Notes under the pieces: model-generated
Told to the model about the DNA's origin: nothing
The model's database searches: none
Seen by the model: the letters and a program-made list of their open reading frames with translations, nothing else
Shown: one piece after another, positions 1 through 6,610 of the stretch
Position numbering within the stretch: the first letter of the stretch is position 1
Layout: every line of letters starts with the position of its first letter
Program-made: the position numbers and the translations under genes
NCBI GenBank assembly: GCA_964514395.1
Contig: CAZEQK010000065.1
Coordinates: forward strand, 1-11,772
DNA from: CAZEQK01 sp964514395
Lineage (GTDB): Bacteria > Bacillota > Bacilli > Tepidibacillales > Tepidibacillaceae
Reading direction: 5' to 3'
Length of the DNA stretch: 11,772 nt

Positions 1-184
1 TTTTCATCAGCAATTGCTATGAAAATGGCTCAATTTTAGATTAGCAAATACAAATGGGTTTTATCTCCATCACTATCTCCTTTATGTAATTAAAGTATAT
101 AAGGAGTATTTTATGAAATCTTTTTAATAATATTCACTATTTTTCTTTATCCTATGAAACTGTTTTACATTTACACATAAAAAA
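1..184. other. AT-rich left edge, no convincing gene
   Basis: I see no gene of useful length here. The only translatable item is a 9-codon minus-strand frame (41-70, MEIKPICIC) preceded by GGAGATAGTG; I do not call it, because such a short frame with a fair ribosome-binding site occurs by chance. The stretch may be the upstream or downstream region of a gene beyond the window. Confidence 0.4.
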
Positions 185-209
185 AACATCTGTTTAACTA
201 ACAGATGTT
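185..209 (-). terminator. Rho-independent terminator of the rhomboid-fold gene
   Basis: Perfect 10-bp stem AACATCTGTT/AACAGATGTT (185-194 with 200-209) with a 5-nt loop. Read on the minus strand it is followed directly by a run of T, which makes it a terminator for the minus-strand gene ending at 319. On the plus strand the U-run is absent. Confidence 0.85.
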
Positions 210-215
210 CAGTTT

Positions 216-282
216 GTAGACAAAGTCTACTATATGGTAACTTTGAGAAATTAGACAGTTGCTAAGCGTTGAGAAATCAACG
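216..282. other. two small hairpins downstream of the rhomboid-fold gene
   Basis: GTAGAC-aaa-GTCTAC at 216-230, and CGTTGA-GAAA-TCAACG at 267-282, which has a GNRA-type tetraloop on the plus strand. They sit between the stop codon at 319 and the terminator at 185-209, so on the minus strand they fall in the 3' untranslated part of the mRNA. No function is evident; they could be part of a small structured RNA or a degenerate repeat. Confidence 0.3.
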
Positions 283-318
283 GACTGAGTGGTCGAGCTC
301 AATGGTTGGGGATTCAAT

Positions 319-1116
319 TTATTGAATATGCTCATGGTTTTCTAAATGGTCTCTACAGTATCCATAATGGCCATTACATTCTGAACAATAGCGAAAATCC
401 ATGTAAGGATCATCTATATTGGTAATACCACAAACTGTGCAAGTATGCATCGGTTTATTCTTAGTTTGAGATTTTAAATAACCAAATCTTTGTCGGTTCT
501 GTAAAACCTTCCCCCTGTTTTTTAAGAAATAATAGAGGTCACTACCAAAAAAGACAAAAAAGTTTATTAAAGCCGTGATTGCCGCGATTCTACTGGAAAA
601 GGAACCGAAAAGTATCGTGAATCCAAAGAAAATCCAATCAATGAGCGCAAGATACTTCACTTTTACAGGTAGTATAAAGAACAAAAGGATTTGTTCATTT
701 GGAAAAATCCATGCAAATGCTAAGAATAATGATAAATTTAAATAAATTGGAGTGCCATATGCACCAAGAAGCATCGAGATCAACGAAGTTCCTAAAATTC
801 CGATAAAGTAATAAACATTAAATCGGAAAGCACCCCATACACTCTCTAATCTTGAACCCATGAAATAGTAAAAATAAAGGACAAGGGCAAGAAAAACTAG
901 AGATGTGTTAGGTGGGATAAATACATAGGAAAATAAACGCCATATTTGACCTTGCCATACTAAGTCGGGATAAAGTACCAATTGATTATAAATATTGTTT
1001 TGTGGATAAAAATACATTAAAACATATACTGCTAATTGTAAAATCACAACATATAGCATTAAGTTTGGTATTCCGAATCGTCCATATTTTCTTTCAAGCT
1101 TATTTATCCATTTCAT
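319..1116 (-). CDS. rhomboid-fold integral membrane protein with C-terminal zinc-ribbon-like tail, probably non-proteolytic
   Basis: A 265-residue membrane protein with about six hydrophobic segments from residue 20 to about 200, then a basic linker and a short Cys/His-rich tail. The tail has CxxC (C226, C229), CxxC (C244, C247), then C254, H257 and further His, a layout that would fit a zinc ribbon. The membrane part has the overall look of rhomboid-like proteins (WRLFSYVF near TM2, a YLNLSLFLAFAW segment where active rhomboids carry GxSG). The catalytic GxSG serine motif is not visible, so I infer a pseudoprotease or a non-protease relative. Start: the ATG at 1116 has GGAGGAG 8 nt upstream, while the ATG 39 nt further upstream (1155) lacks a site, so I use 1116. 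It is transcribed alone, diverging from the 42-residue gene and ending at the terminator at 185-209. Confidence 0.75.
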   Translation of the reverse strand: MKWINKLERKYGRFGIPNLMLYVVILQLAVYVLMYFYPQNNIYNQLVLYPDLVWQGQIWRLFSYVFIPPNTSLVFLALVLYFYYFMGSRLESVWGAFRFNVYYFIGILGTSLISMLLGAYGTPIYLNLSLFLAFAWIFPNEQILLFFILPVKVKYLALIDWIFFGFTILFGSFSSRIAAITALINFFVFFGSDLYYFLKNRGKVLQNRQRFGYLKSQTKNKPMHTCTVCGITNIDDPYMDFRYCSECNGHYGYCRDHLENHEHIQ

Positions 1117-1288
1117 AAATGCTACTCCTCCACTAGTAGTAATAATTTTTTTCATTTATTGCCTTTCTATGTTTTAACACATTTTTTTCATTATATCATA
1201 GCATAAGTAATATCATATATCACCTATACGCTGTGCGGATAAAAATCACCTTGATAAGGAAGGATAAAACCTATAGGAGGTGTATAAA

Positions 1289-1417
1289 ATGACTACCGAG
1301 AAGAACAAACAAACAAATCGTATGAATCAAACGGAAAAAACACTAATAAACAAAAGTGATGAAGAAATAAATCAAGAGCTCTTAGAGGAAGTAACACCCG
1401 CAAAAGAAAAGAAATAA
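1289..1417 (+). CDS. small hydrophilic protein, 42 residues, unknown
   Basis: ATG at 1289 is preceded by AGGAGG with an 8-nt spacer, a near-ideal ribosome-binding site, and the frame ends exactly at a strong terminator (1411-1442). The protein is almost entirely polar: lysine, glutamate, asparagine and glutamine rich, no cysteine or tryptophan, no hydrophobic segment, ending EVTPAKEKK. It is probably intrinsically disordered. Small hydrophilic proteins of this type in Bacillales are often sporulation-associated, but no known family signature is recognised, so the role is open. It is the only plus-strand gene in this part and diverges from the rhomboid-fold gene. Confidence 0.7.
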   Translation: MTTEKNKQTNRMNQTEKTLINKSDEEINQELLEEVTPAKEKK

Positions 1418-1442
1418 AGCGCATTGATGTGCGCTTTATTTC
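1411..1442. terminator. bidirectional Rho-independent terminator
   Basis: Perfect 13-bp stem GAAATAAAGCGCA/TGCGCTTTATTTC with a 6-nt loop (1424-1429). T-rich tracts follow on the plus strand (TCTTTT) and A-rich sequence precedes it, so it can end both the 42-residue gene and the convergent minus-strand operon ending at 1454. The stem begins inside the last codons of the small gene. Confidence 0.9.
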
Positions 1443-1453
1443 TTTTACCTAAA

Positions 1454-2041
1454 TTAAAGGAAAAGACCCTTCTCTTTAAATATAGGGTATAAACTAGCAG
1501 TTACTCCTAAGGTTAAATAAAATGTAAATAGCTCGATGCCAATCCAAAACTTCGGGTTGATATGGGACTCAAATACTGATGCATCCAAGATGAAATGTAT
1601 GATGAATATACTACCAAAACAAACCAATCCCATTACAATTCCCTTATATGCAAATAATACGGGCAGCAAGACGATAAGTAAGACTAACAGATAGATTAAG
1701 GTAAAGGGAAAATCAGTTTGTCCTGGATTTGATTGTGTTAATAAGTTCGAGAAAGAGTGATGAAAATAAAGGATATCCAAAGTCTGTGTGCCGAGAACAA
1801 TAATAATTGCTAAAGAAACACTAACCCAATATCCTTTTTTGTTTTTTAAATCACCCAAATTTGCAATGGTCCATCCTAGAAAGATTGAGAAAAGAAATTT
1901 CGGCAAATAAATCTCATACATCATGGATCCGATGGTTATATTTCCATCGGTTAGATGGAGCGAAAAATTATTGGTTAATAATATGATCAAAAATGCAATA
2001 ATTCCATAGATTAGTCCTTGTATCATCTTCTTAACCATCAT
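1454..2041 (-). CDS. multi-pass membrane protein, unknown
   Basis: About 195 residues with roughly five to six hydrophobic helices: near residues 8-25, 45-62, 70-90, 110-135, 138-155 and 165-187. A short conserved-looking stretch (residues 150-165, FILDASVFESHINPKF) lies between the last two. No catalytic or binding motif is recognised. Two adjacent ATG codons exist (2041 and 2038); GAAAGGAAG upstream gives spacings of 5 and 8 nt, so 2038 may be the real start. It is last in the probable operon with Tag (55-bp gap) and ends at the bidirectional terminator. Its role cannot be inferred. Confidence 0.7.
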   Translation of the reverse strand: MMVKKMIQGLIYGIIAFLIILLTNNFSLHLTDGNITIGSMMYEIYLPKFLFSIFLGWTIANLGDLKNKKGYWVSVSLAIIIVLGTQTLDILYFHHSFSNLLTQSNPGQTDFPFTLIYLLVLLIVLLPVLFAYKGIVMGLVCFGSIFIIHFILDASVFESHINPKFWIGIELFTFYLTLGVTASLYPIFKEKGLFL

Positions 2042-2096
2042 TATTACTTCCTTTCAAGATGAGGAATTACTATGATCTAGATGATAAAAGCATACG

Positions 2097-2669
2097 TTAC
2101 GAATAATTATCTATAATCTCATTATATCGAAAGCATGAAACAAGATGGTCATTAATAATACCAGTTGCTTGTAGATGAGAGTAGATAATGGTAGAACCAA
2201 TAAATTTAAATCCTCTTTTTTTAAGGTCCTTGCTAATATCATCTGATAGCTCAGTATAGGCTGGTACCTTAGCAATTTCATCAAATTGATTGATCACTGG
2301 TTTATCATTTACAAATTGCCAAATGTATTTTGTAAAGCTTCCATACTCCTTCTGAATAGTTAAGAAATGCTTAGCATTATTTATTGCCGCTTCTATCTTT
2401 CTTCTATTACGAATAATACCCGCATTGTTCATCAACTCTTCTACTCTTTCCTCATCATATAAAGCTACTTTGTTAGGATCAAAATTGGCAAAAGCCATAC
2501 GATAATTTTCTCTTTTCTTTAATATAGTTAACCAATTTAATCCAGCTTGTGCTGATTCTAAAACAAGGAATTCAAAATGCTTTTTATCATCAAAAACGGG
2601 GACACCCCATTCTTTATCATGATATTCTACATACAGTTCATTATTTTCACACCAAGGACAGCGTCTCAT
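2097..2669 (-). CDS. tag: DNA-3-methyladenine glycosylase I
   Basis: Base-excision repair enzyme that removes N3-methyladenine from alkylated DNA, leaving an abasic site. The 190-residue protein has the family's usual length and starts MRRCPWC. The zinc-snap ligands of the E. coli Tag family are all in register: C4, H17, H175 and C179. The aromatic and acidic residues of the active site are seen in YHDKEWGVP and in ESAQAGLNWLTIL (near residues 38-50). The ATG at 2669 has AGGGGG upstream. The start overlaps the end of the PrmA-like gene by 23 bp, which indicates translational coupling. An ada-type regulator, often linked with alkylation repair, is not present nearby. Confidence 0.95.
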   Translation of the reverse strand: MRRCPWCENNELYVEYHDKEWGVPVFDDKKHFEFLVLESAQAGLNWLTILKKRENYRMAFANFDPNKVALYDEERVEELMNNAGIIRNRRKIEAAINNAKHFLTIQKEYGSFTKYIWQFVNDKPVINQFDEIAKVPAYTELSDDISKDLKKRGFKFIGSTIIYSHLQATGIINDHLVSCFRYNEIIDNYS

Positions 2670-3579
2670 TTTTGTTCCCCCTATTTCTCGCTTCGTATGA
2701 TGATTTTACTAAATAAAGTGTAACCCATTGATTTGAATGCTTTTCATTAACAACGTGATAACCAGCCATTTCAAATAGATTTAATACCTTTTTATAATTC
2801 CAATCCACTAGTCCTGAAATGATAAAATTAGAAATGTGTCTAGTTAGTAGCTGATGTTTTTTTAATATAGCCATAGATTCTGATGCACCAATATTTATAA
2901 ATACCCAATCAATATTTTTGTTCATTGTAATCTCATCCTTAATTAAATTAGCTTGGGTAATTTTTATATTATGAAGGTTATTTAGTCTCATATTATGTAA
3001 GATCTCTCTTTTTACTGGCTCCATATCAAAGGCTTCAATGTAAAAGGCGTTTTTTAAGGCGGCTGCAATACTTAATATTCCCGAACCTGTACCAAAATCA
3101 ACCACATATTTTCCCGTAAAATCTTGCTCTAGAATAATATTCAAACAATCTTGGGTAGTTTCATGTAATCCTGTACCAAATGCAGCCTGTGGTTCGAACC
3201 AAATCATTTTTTTATTCCTTGTTTCATTAAGTGAATATGAAATCATCCAATCGTTGTCTAACTCAATATCTTCAAGCTCAAAGGTATATTCATTTTCCTG
3301 AGTAATTCTATGTTCAATAGAATCACTCAGAATATTTAATGTCGAATGTATTAGTACCTTATACTCGTCAATGTTTAGATTCTTTTCTCCAATTTCAATA
3401 GGATATACATGTAGTGCAATTAACTCATTTTCTTTTTCCACATATCCATATCCATTTTCATTTCTTATTATTGTTATTGGCAAATCGTAATATAACTGAT
3501 CTAAACCTACTTCATTTAATTTATGAATAGTTGTCTCTATTTCTTGATATGGTACTTGAATAATAAATTCATGAGCCAT
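2647..3579 (-). CDS. PrmA-like SAM-dependent methyltransferase (ribosomal protein L11 methyltransferase family)
   Basis: 310 residues. The N-terminal half (about 1-125) is a divergent substrate-recognition domain; the C-terminal half is a class I methyltransferase. The PrmA-type signature AFGTGLHETT lies near residues 133-142 and the SAM-binding glycine loop VVDFGTGSGILSIAA near 155-170. The acidic residue after strand 2 (FDMEP) is also present. The usual NILA/NPPY-type motif after strand 4 reads INIGASE, a deviation. PrmA trimethylates ribosomal protein L11 in E. coli; a genuine prmA usually lies beside dnaJ, and this copy beside tag suggests a paralogue, so the target is uncertain. GGAGAG lies before the ATG at 3579. 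It overlaps Tag by 23 bp and follows the small gene by 45 bp. Confidence 0.85.
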   Translation of the reverse strand: MAHEFIIQVPYQEIETTIHKLNEVGLDQLYYDLPITIIRNENGYGYVEKENELIALHVYPIEIGEKNLNIDEYKVLIHSTLNILSDSIEHRITQENEYTFELEDIELDNDWMISYSLNETRNKKMIWFEPQAAFGTGLHETTQDCLNIILEQDFTGKYVVDFGTGSGILSIAAALKNAFYIEAFDMEPVKREILHNMRLNNLHNIKITQANLIKDEITMNKNIDWVFINIGASESMAILKKHQLLTRHISNFIISGLVDWNYKKVLNLFEMAGYHVVNEKHSNQWVTLYLVKSSYEARNRGNKNETLSLV

Positions 3580-3624
3580 TAATATCTCTCCAATTATACA
3601 TAAATTATAAATCTATCTTGCATA

Positions 3625-3855
3625 CTAAAACAATTCTTGCTGCTCAATGACTGTATCATCTTCACTATCTATTTTTAAAATCTCTTTTTTATCTTTTAAT
3701 TCTGCGATACTCTTTATAAACTCTTCTTTTAATATATGTTCTCTACCATCCTCATCTCTTACTTTTATTATACCATCTTGCCATAATAGTATTTTTGCTT
3801 TATAAATTGATTTATATCTACCTGATAACATATAAATAAATCTGAAGTATTTCAT
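3625..3855 (-). CDS. small protein, 76 residues, unknown
   Basis: First gene of the probable operon leading to the methyltransferase and Tag. The frame can be extended to 3885, but the ATG at 3855 (MKYFRFIYM) has a perfect GGAGG five nt upstream, so I use it. The N-terminus is aromatic and basic, followed by a short stretch likely to form beta strands (KILLWQDGIIKVRDEDGREHIL). The C-terminus is strongly acidic (DSEDDTVIEQQELF). No signal peptide, transmembrane segment or known motif is seen. Confidence 0.7.
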   Translation of the reverse strand: MKYFRFIYMLSGRYKSIYKAKILLWQDGIIKVRDEDGREHILKEEFIKSIAELKDKKEILKIDSEDDTVIEQQELF

Positions 3856-3916
3856 AAAAACCTCCAATCCATATCTTCTTACCATTCTTTAGTTTCGATA
3901 TTTGCCTAACTAATTC

Positions 3917-3994
3917 CTTGCTAAAATCTTATCTTTTTCTGTATTAATAAAAAAATGGTAAATGTTAGATTATAAAAATAATAATTTTAGCAAG
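3917..3994. promoter_or_regulatory. divergent promoter region with an 11-bp inverted repeat
   Basis: CTTGCTAAAAT (3917-3927) and ATTTTAGCAAG (3984-3994) are perfect inverted repeats 56 bp apart, in the 192-bp gap between the divergent operon (start 3855) and the CPBP gene (start 4048). A TATGAT hexamer follows near 3999-4004, but no convincing -35 is seen. The pair could be an operator for a dimeric regulator, or simple secondary structure. Confidence 0.4.
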
Positions 3995-4047
3995 CAACTA
4001 TGATAAAATAATCACAAATTCTATTTATTTTAAAGGAGTAAAATTAT

Positions 4048-4659
4048 ATGAAATGCTACTGTGATCGTTTTTTATATGCTGCAATTATCATAGCTCATAT
4101 TCTGTTATATCTAAGTTTTTCACATATCACAAGCTTTTGGTTATACTTTACAGCATCCTTCTTGATCTTAATTATTATTGCTCTTTACAAAGAACATATG
4201 AAATTTTATTTCTCCTTTAAAGAGATTCTTCTATATGGTGTTAGTTCTGGCTTTGGCTTGTATCTTCTATTTGCATTTGGCAATTATATCATGCAGGTAT
4301 TACAAGTACAGCTTATCGGTGAAATACATGAACTATACAAGACAGTCAATCCAACACTGTTTTGGCAGTATCTTACCCTATTTTTGATTATCATACCTGG
4401 AGAAGAAATATTTTGGAGAGGTTATATACAAAAGAGATTATCCTATTATATATCACCAAAAAGAAGTATTATCTTTGCCTCGCTATTGTATGCTTCAGCT
4501 AATATATACGCTGATAGTATTTTATTATTATTTGCGGCACTATTATCAGGTCTTTTATGGGGAGGTTTGTATCATTGGAAGAAAAATTTGTTGATTTCTA
4601 TTGCATCACATATTGTATTTGACCTATTGATTCTCGTTATCTTCCCATTATATCTTTAA
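4048..4659 (+). CDS. CPBP-family intramembrane metalloprotease homologue (Abi/CaaX-like)
   Basis: 203 residues, mostly hydrophobic, with about six or seven membrane helices. The CPBP (CAAX protease and bacteriocin-processing) signature EExxxR is present as E119-E120...R124 in PGEEIFWRGY, and the C-terminal HxxxD motif as H188-D192. The middle motif, usually FxxxH, reads Y148-A-S-A-N152, so the expected histidine is replaced. Family members cleave prenylated or secreted peptides, confer self-immunity to bacteriocins, or act in signalling; the role here is unknown and activity is doubtful. The ATG at 4048 has AAAGGAG nine nt upstream. Its 3' end overlaps the convergent protease gene by 23 bp with no terminator between. 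Confidence 0.85.
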   Translation: MKCYCDRFLYAAIIIAHILLYLSFSHITSFWLYFTASFLILIIIALYKEHMKFYFSFKEILLYGVSSGFGLYLLFAFGNYIMQVLQVQLIGEIHELYKTVNPTLFWQYLTLFLIIIPGEEIFWRGYIQKRLSYYISPKRSIIFASLLYASANIYADSILLLFAALLSGLLWGGLYHWKKNLLISIASHIVFDLLILVIFPLYL

Positions 4660-5467
4660 TTTCTGTCATTTTCCCTTTTACAACAAATCCTAAATCTACC
4701 TCTGTCACTGCTTGTAACTTTTGAAAATCTACATATGGCAATTGATAGGTATTATGGACATTAACTTTTCTAGCATTTTTGTAAAGATAGTTTAATATTT
4801 CACATTTAGGGATTTGAGGATAACAACATTTTAAATAGGCTATTACTCCAGACATATATGCTGCTGAAATACTAGTCCCTAATTCACAGTTAAAATTGGC
4901 TGGAGCGACAAAATCGACATCCTCACCATAGCTTCCATAATAAGTGTGATCTATTGTGTCGTAGCCCCCGATTGCTAATACTTCTTTATATTTAGCCGGA
5001 TATTCTATATTTGCTAACCCTTTATTCCCTGTAGACCCCACAAAAATGACTCCTTTTGCATTACCATATTGTATGACTAGCTTTGTTAGTAGATCTCCAT
5101 CTCCATTAAAGCTCATATTAATGATATCTGCACCGTGAATAATTGCATATAATATAGCAATAGGTCTTAGCATTGTGTATGATTTATTTTGATCTAAAAA
5201 ACGAATGGGTATTATTTTTGCTTGGGGGGCTAGGTTTTGTATTATTTCTGTCATCATCGTACCGTGTCCATTTTTATCCATGGGTAATCTATCAAAATCA
5301 ATAAAGTCAAAGCCTGTTATCACATTATTAGTGTCCAATATATTAGTATCGAGCCCTGTGTCAATAACGGCAACAATCACATCTTCAGTATCAAAGACTC
5401 CAAAGGATAAATAGATGCTAGGTACTAATATGCAGAATATTAATAATAATATAATTTTTATAAACAC
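4637..5467 (-). CDS. membrane-anchored subtilisin-family (S8) serine protease without propeptide
   Basis: 276 residues. An N-terminal hydrophobic segment (residues 3-24) acts as signal or anchor, placing the domain outside the membrane. The catalytic triad is complete: D36 in VIDTGLD, H68 in NGHGT, S199 in GTSISAAYMSG; the oxyanion-hole asparagine is N148 in GSTGN. The gap between anchor and D36 is only about 12 residues, so the inhibitor-I9 propeptide typical of secreted subtilisins is absent. The domain is compact, at the low end for the family, with a tail of about 40 residues after the last conserved helix. The start is GTG at 5467, with a run of seven G six nt upstream acting as ribosome-binding site. 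Cognate substrate and any link to the convergent CPBP gene are unknown. Confidence 0.9.
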   Translation of the reverse strand: MFIKIILLLIFCILVPSIYLSFGVFDTEDVIVAVIDTGLDTNILDTNNVITGFDFIDFDRLPMDKNGHGTMMTEIIQNLAPQAKIIPIRFLDQNKSYTMLRPIAILYAIIHGADIINMSFNGDGDLLTKLVIQYGNAKGVIFVGSTGNKGLANIEYPAKYKEVLAIGGYDTIDHTYYGSYGEDVDFVAPANFNCELGTSISAAYMSGVIAYLKCCYPQIPKCEILNYLYKNARKVNVHNTYQLPYVDFQKLQAVTEVDLGFVVKGKMTEIKDIMGR

Positions 5468-5497
5468 TTATTTCCCCCCCTCAAAATGTTATTAAAC

Positions 5498-5581
5498 TTT
5501 TTGTGGGGTAGAAAAGATTTTTAATATGAATATGAGGTTGTAGTTTTCTTTAATCGGTGAGAACTTAACTTCCCACAAAAA
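5498..5581. repeat. inverted repeat upstream of the subtilisin-like gene
   Basis: TTTTTGTGGG (5498-5507) and CCCACAAAAA (5572-5581) form perfect 10-bp inverted arms around 64 bp. The repeat lies directly upstream of the GTG start at 5467, within the gene's likely promoter or leader. It may be an operator pair or a leader structure; no -35/-10 pair is clear. Confidence 0.4.
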
Positions 5582-5653
5582 ATCTTCCTACTATATATTT
5601 ATGCTACGATCATTAATTAGCTCATTATATATATTGAAGATTTTATTAAAAAT

Positions 5654-5709
5654 AAATCAGGGATTTTTTTCTACTATTTCACATTTAATTTATGGATAAT
5701 TCCTGATTT
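5654..5709. terminator. possible terminator or leader hairpin with long loop
   Basis: AAATCAGGGATT (5654-5665) pairs with AATTCCTGATTT (5698-5709), 12 bp with one G-T pair and a 32-nt loop. T-rich tracts flank it on both strands. It could end transcription from the cassette region before the protease gene, or lie in the protease leader. On the minus strand a 13-codon frame (5674-5715) overlaps it behind a second run of seven G (5719-5725), but I do not call that a gene. Confidence 0.4.
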
Positions 5710-5725
5710 TTTCATATTCCCCCCC

Positions 5726-5880
5726 ATACGATGTTTGGCGTTCCTCAGTTCAGAGGATGCTATGGAGAGTAATCACTTATTATTAACTCAACTCTCCATC
5801 TAACCAACCAAGAGTAAGCATTCGAAACCCTTTAAAGAAGCGTATTTTCTGAGAAGAGTGATCGTGACAACGAGATAAGA
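5726..5880. repeat. degenerate structured intergenic element
   Basis: This 155-bp stretch carries no gene. It starts ATACGATGT then GCGTTCC, closely similar to ATACGATGT...CGTTCCCC in the element at 6492-6510, and distantly to the CGTATAACGTTCC ends of the main repeats. ATGGAGAGT/ACTCTCCAT (5762-5770 with 5791-5799) form a 9-bp stem. It lies at the 3' end of the lipoprotein gene, the same relative position the clear repeats take next to other genes. Confidence 0.4.
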
Positions 5881-5883
5881 GTT

Positions 5884-6289
5884 CTACTGATTTACTACGC
5901 GATCATAAGAAGAATTATCGAAAATGAGTACTTTGGGACGATTATGATTCGTAAGCTTGGTTACTTTTCCAATTGTGTCAAATTTTTTTTCTAATTTAAA
6001 TTGCGACCATTCATCAATTCCATTATGATCAATAGTTTTTATATATAGATCACCAGTATTTATATCTATATAAATTTCTAGTCCTTTTTCAGTTCCATCG
6101 TCTTCATCAGTATACTTCATTAGTAAATACTATAGTTTTATTAAAATTATCAATATTATAATATTCATAAAAAACATATTTCCCACTGTTGTAGTTAATC
6201 CAAGATTTTGGTATAGATTGTTCATTTGTATTATTACAGCCTATTAAACTTAAAAATAAAACTAATATTATATTTACTCTAAACTTCAT
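5884..6289 (-). pseudogene. small lipoprotein gene, probably frameshifted
   Basis: The first part (6289 down to 6107) begins MKFRVNIILVLFLSLIGC, a lipoprotein signal peptide with lipobox LIGC; GGAGG lies eight nt before the ATG at 6289. That frame stops at TGA (6107-6109) after 60 residues. A second frame, open through 6120-5884, continues with 78 residues (YTDEDDGTEKGLEIYIDI and on) that look like the C-terminal part of the same secreted protein. Its own ATG (6120) has no good ribosome-binding site and the frames overlap by only 14 bp. Removing one base near 6113 would join them into about 134 residues. Alternatives are two coupled genes or programmed frameshifting, but I see no slippery heptamer. 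The protein family is not recognised. Confidence 0.6.
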
Positions 6290-6430
6290 TAGTAGCACCT
6301 CCCACTATAAATTAATTTTTTCTCGCATTTCCTCACGTTTTCTTAGATTTTCAATCATCAACTCTCTTAGGAGATGGAAAAATCATGTAGCAAAGACATA
6401 TTTTCCAACGCTGATTTCCTATAAAGTCTC

Positions 6431-6531
6431 GTGTATTCCCGAAGTCTGGTTACTACTTGTATCTCTTCTCAGATTTTGGGAATACGCCGTTATACGATGT
6501 ATCGTTCCCCGTGACTCAGACAGTGCCACGG
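6431..6531. repeat. structured intergenic element, possible diverged cassette repeat
   Basis: GTATTCCCGAAGTCTG (6433-6448) pairs with CAGATTTTGGGAATAC (6470-6485), a stem of 16 positions with two non-Watson-Crick pairs and a 21-nt loop. It is followed by CGTTATACGATG and a second hairpin CCGTG/CACGG (6509-6513 with 6527-6531). The element recalls the main repeats by a TATTCCCG left arm, a GGGAATA right arm and a terminal CGTTATA. It sits in the 321-bp gap between the lipoprotein gene and the GNAT gene; the remainder of that gap (6290-6430) shows nothing recognisable. Confidence 0.45.
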
Positions 6532-6610
6532 ACGGTACTGCTTTAAAATATCATCAATAAACATCTGTCCTAAAATATAAATAGCACGAAGTAATATCAA
6601 AATATTTATG

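Noticed and set aside
41..70. 9-codon minus-strand frame with a fair ribosome-binding site
   Set aside because: Too short to support without conservation data.
5205..5414. 69-codon plus-strand frame
   Set aside because: Shadow of the S8 protease gene, which has a full catalytic triad on the other strand.
5674..5715. 13-codon minus-strand leader frame behind a G7 tract, overlapping a hairpin
   Set aside because: Could be a leader peptide, but spacing is only three nt and the hairpin lacks a clean U-run; no amino-acid bias points to attenuation.
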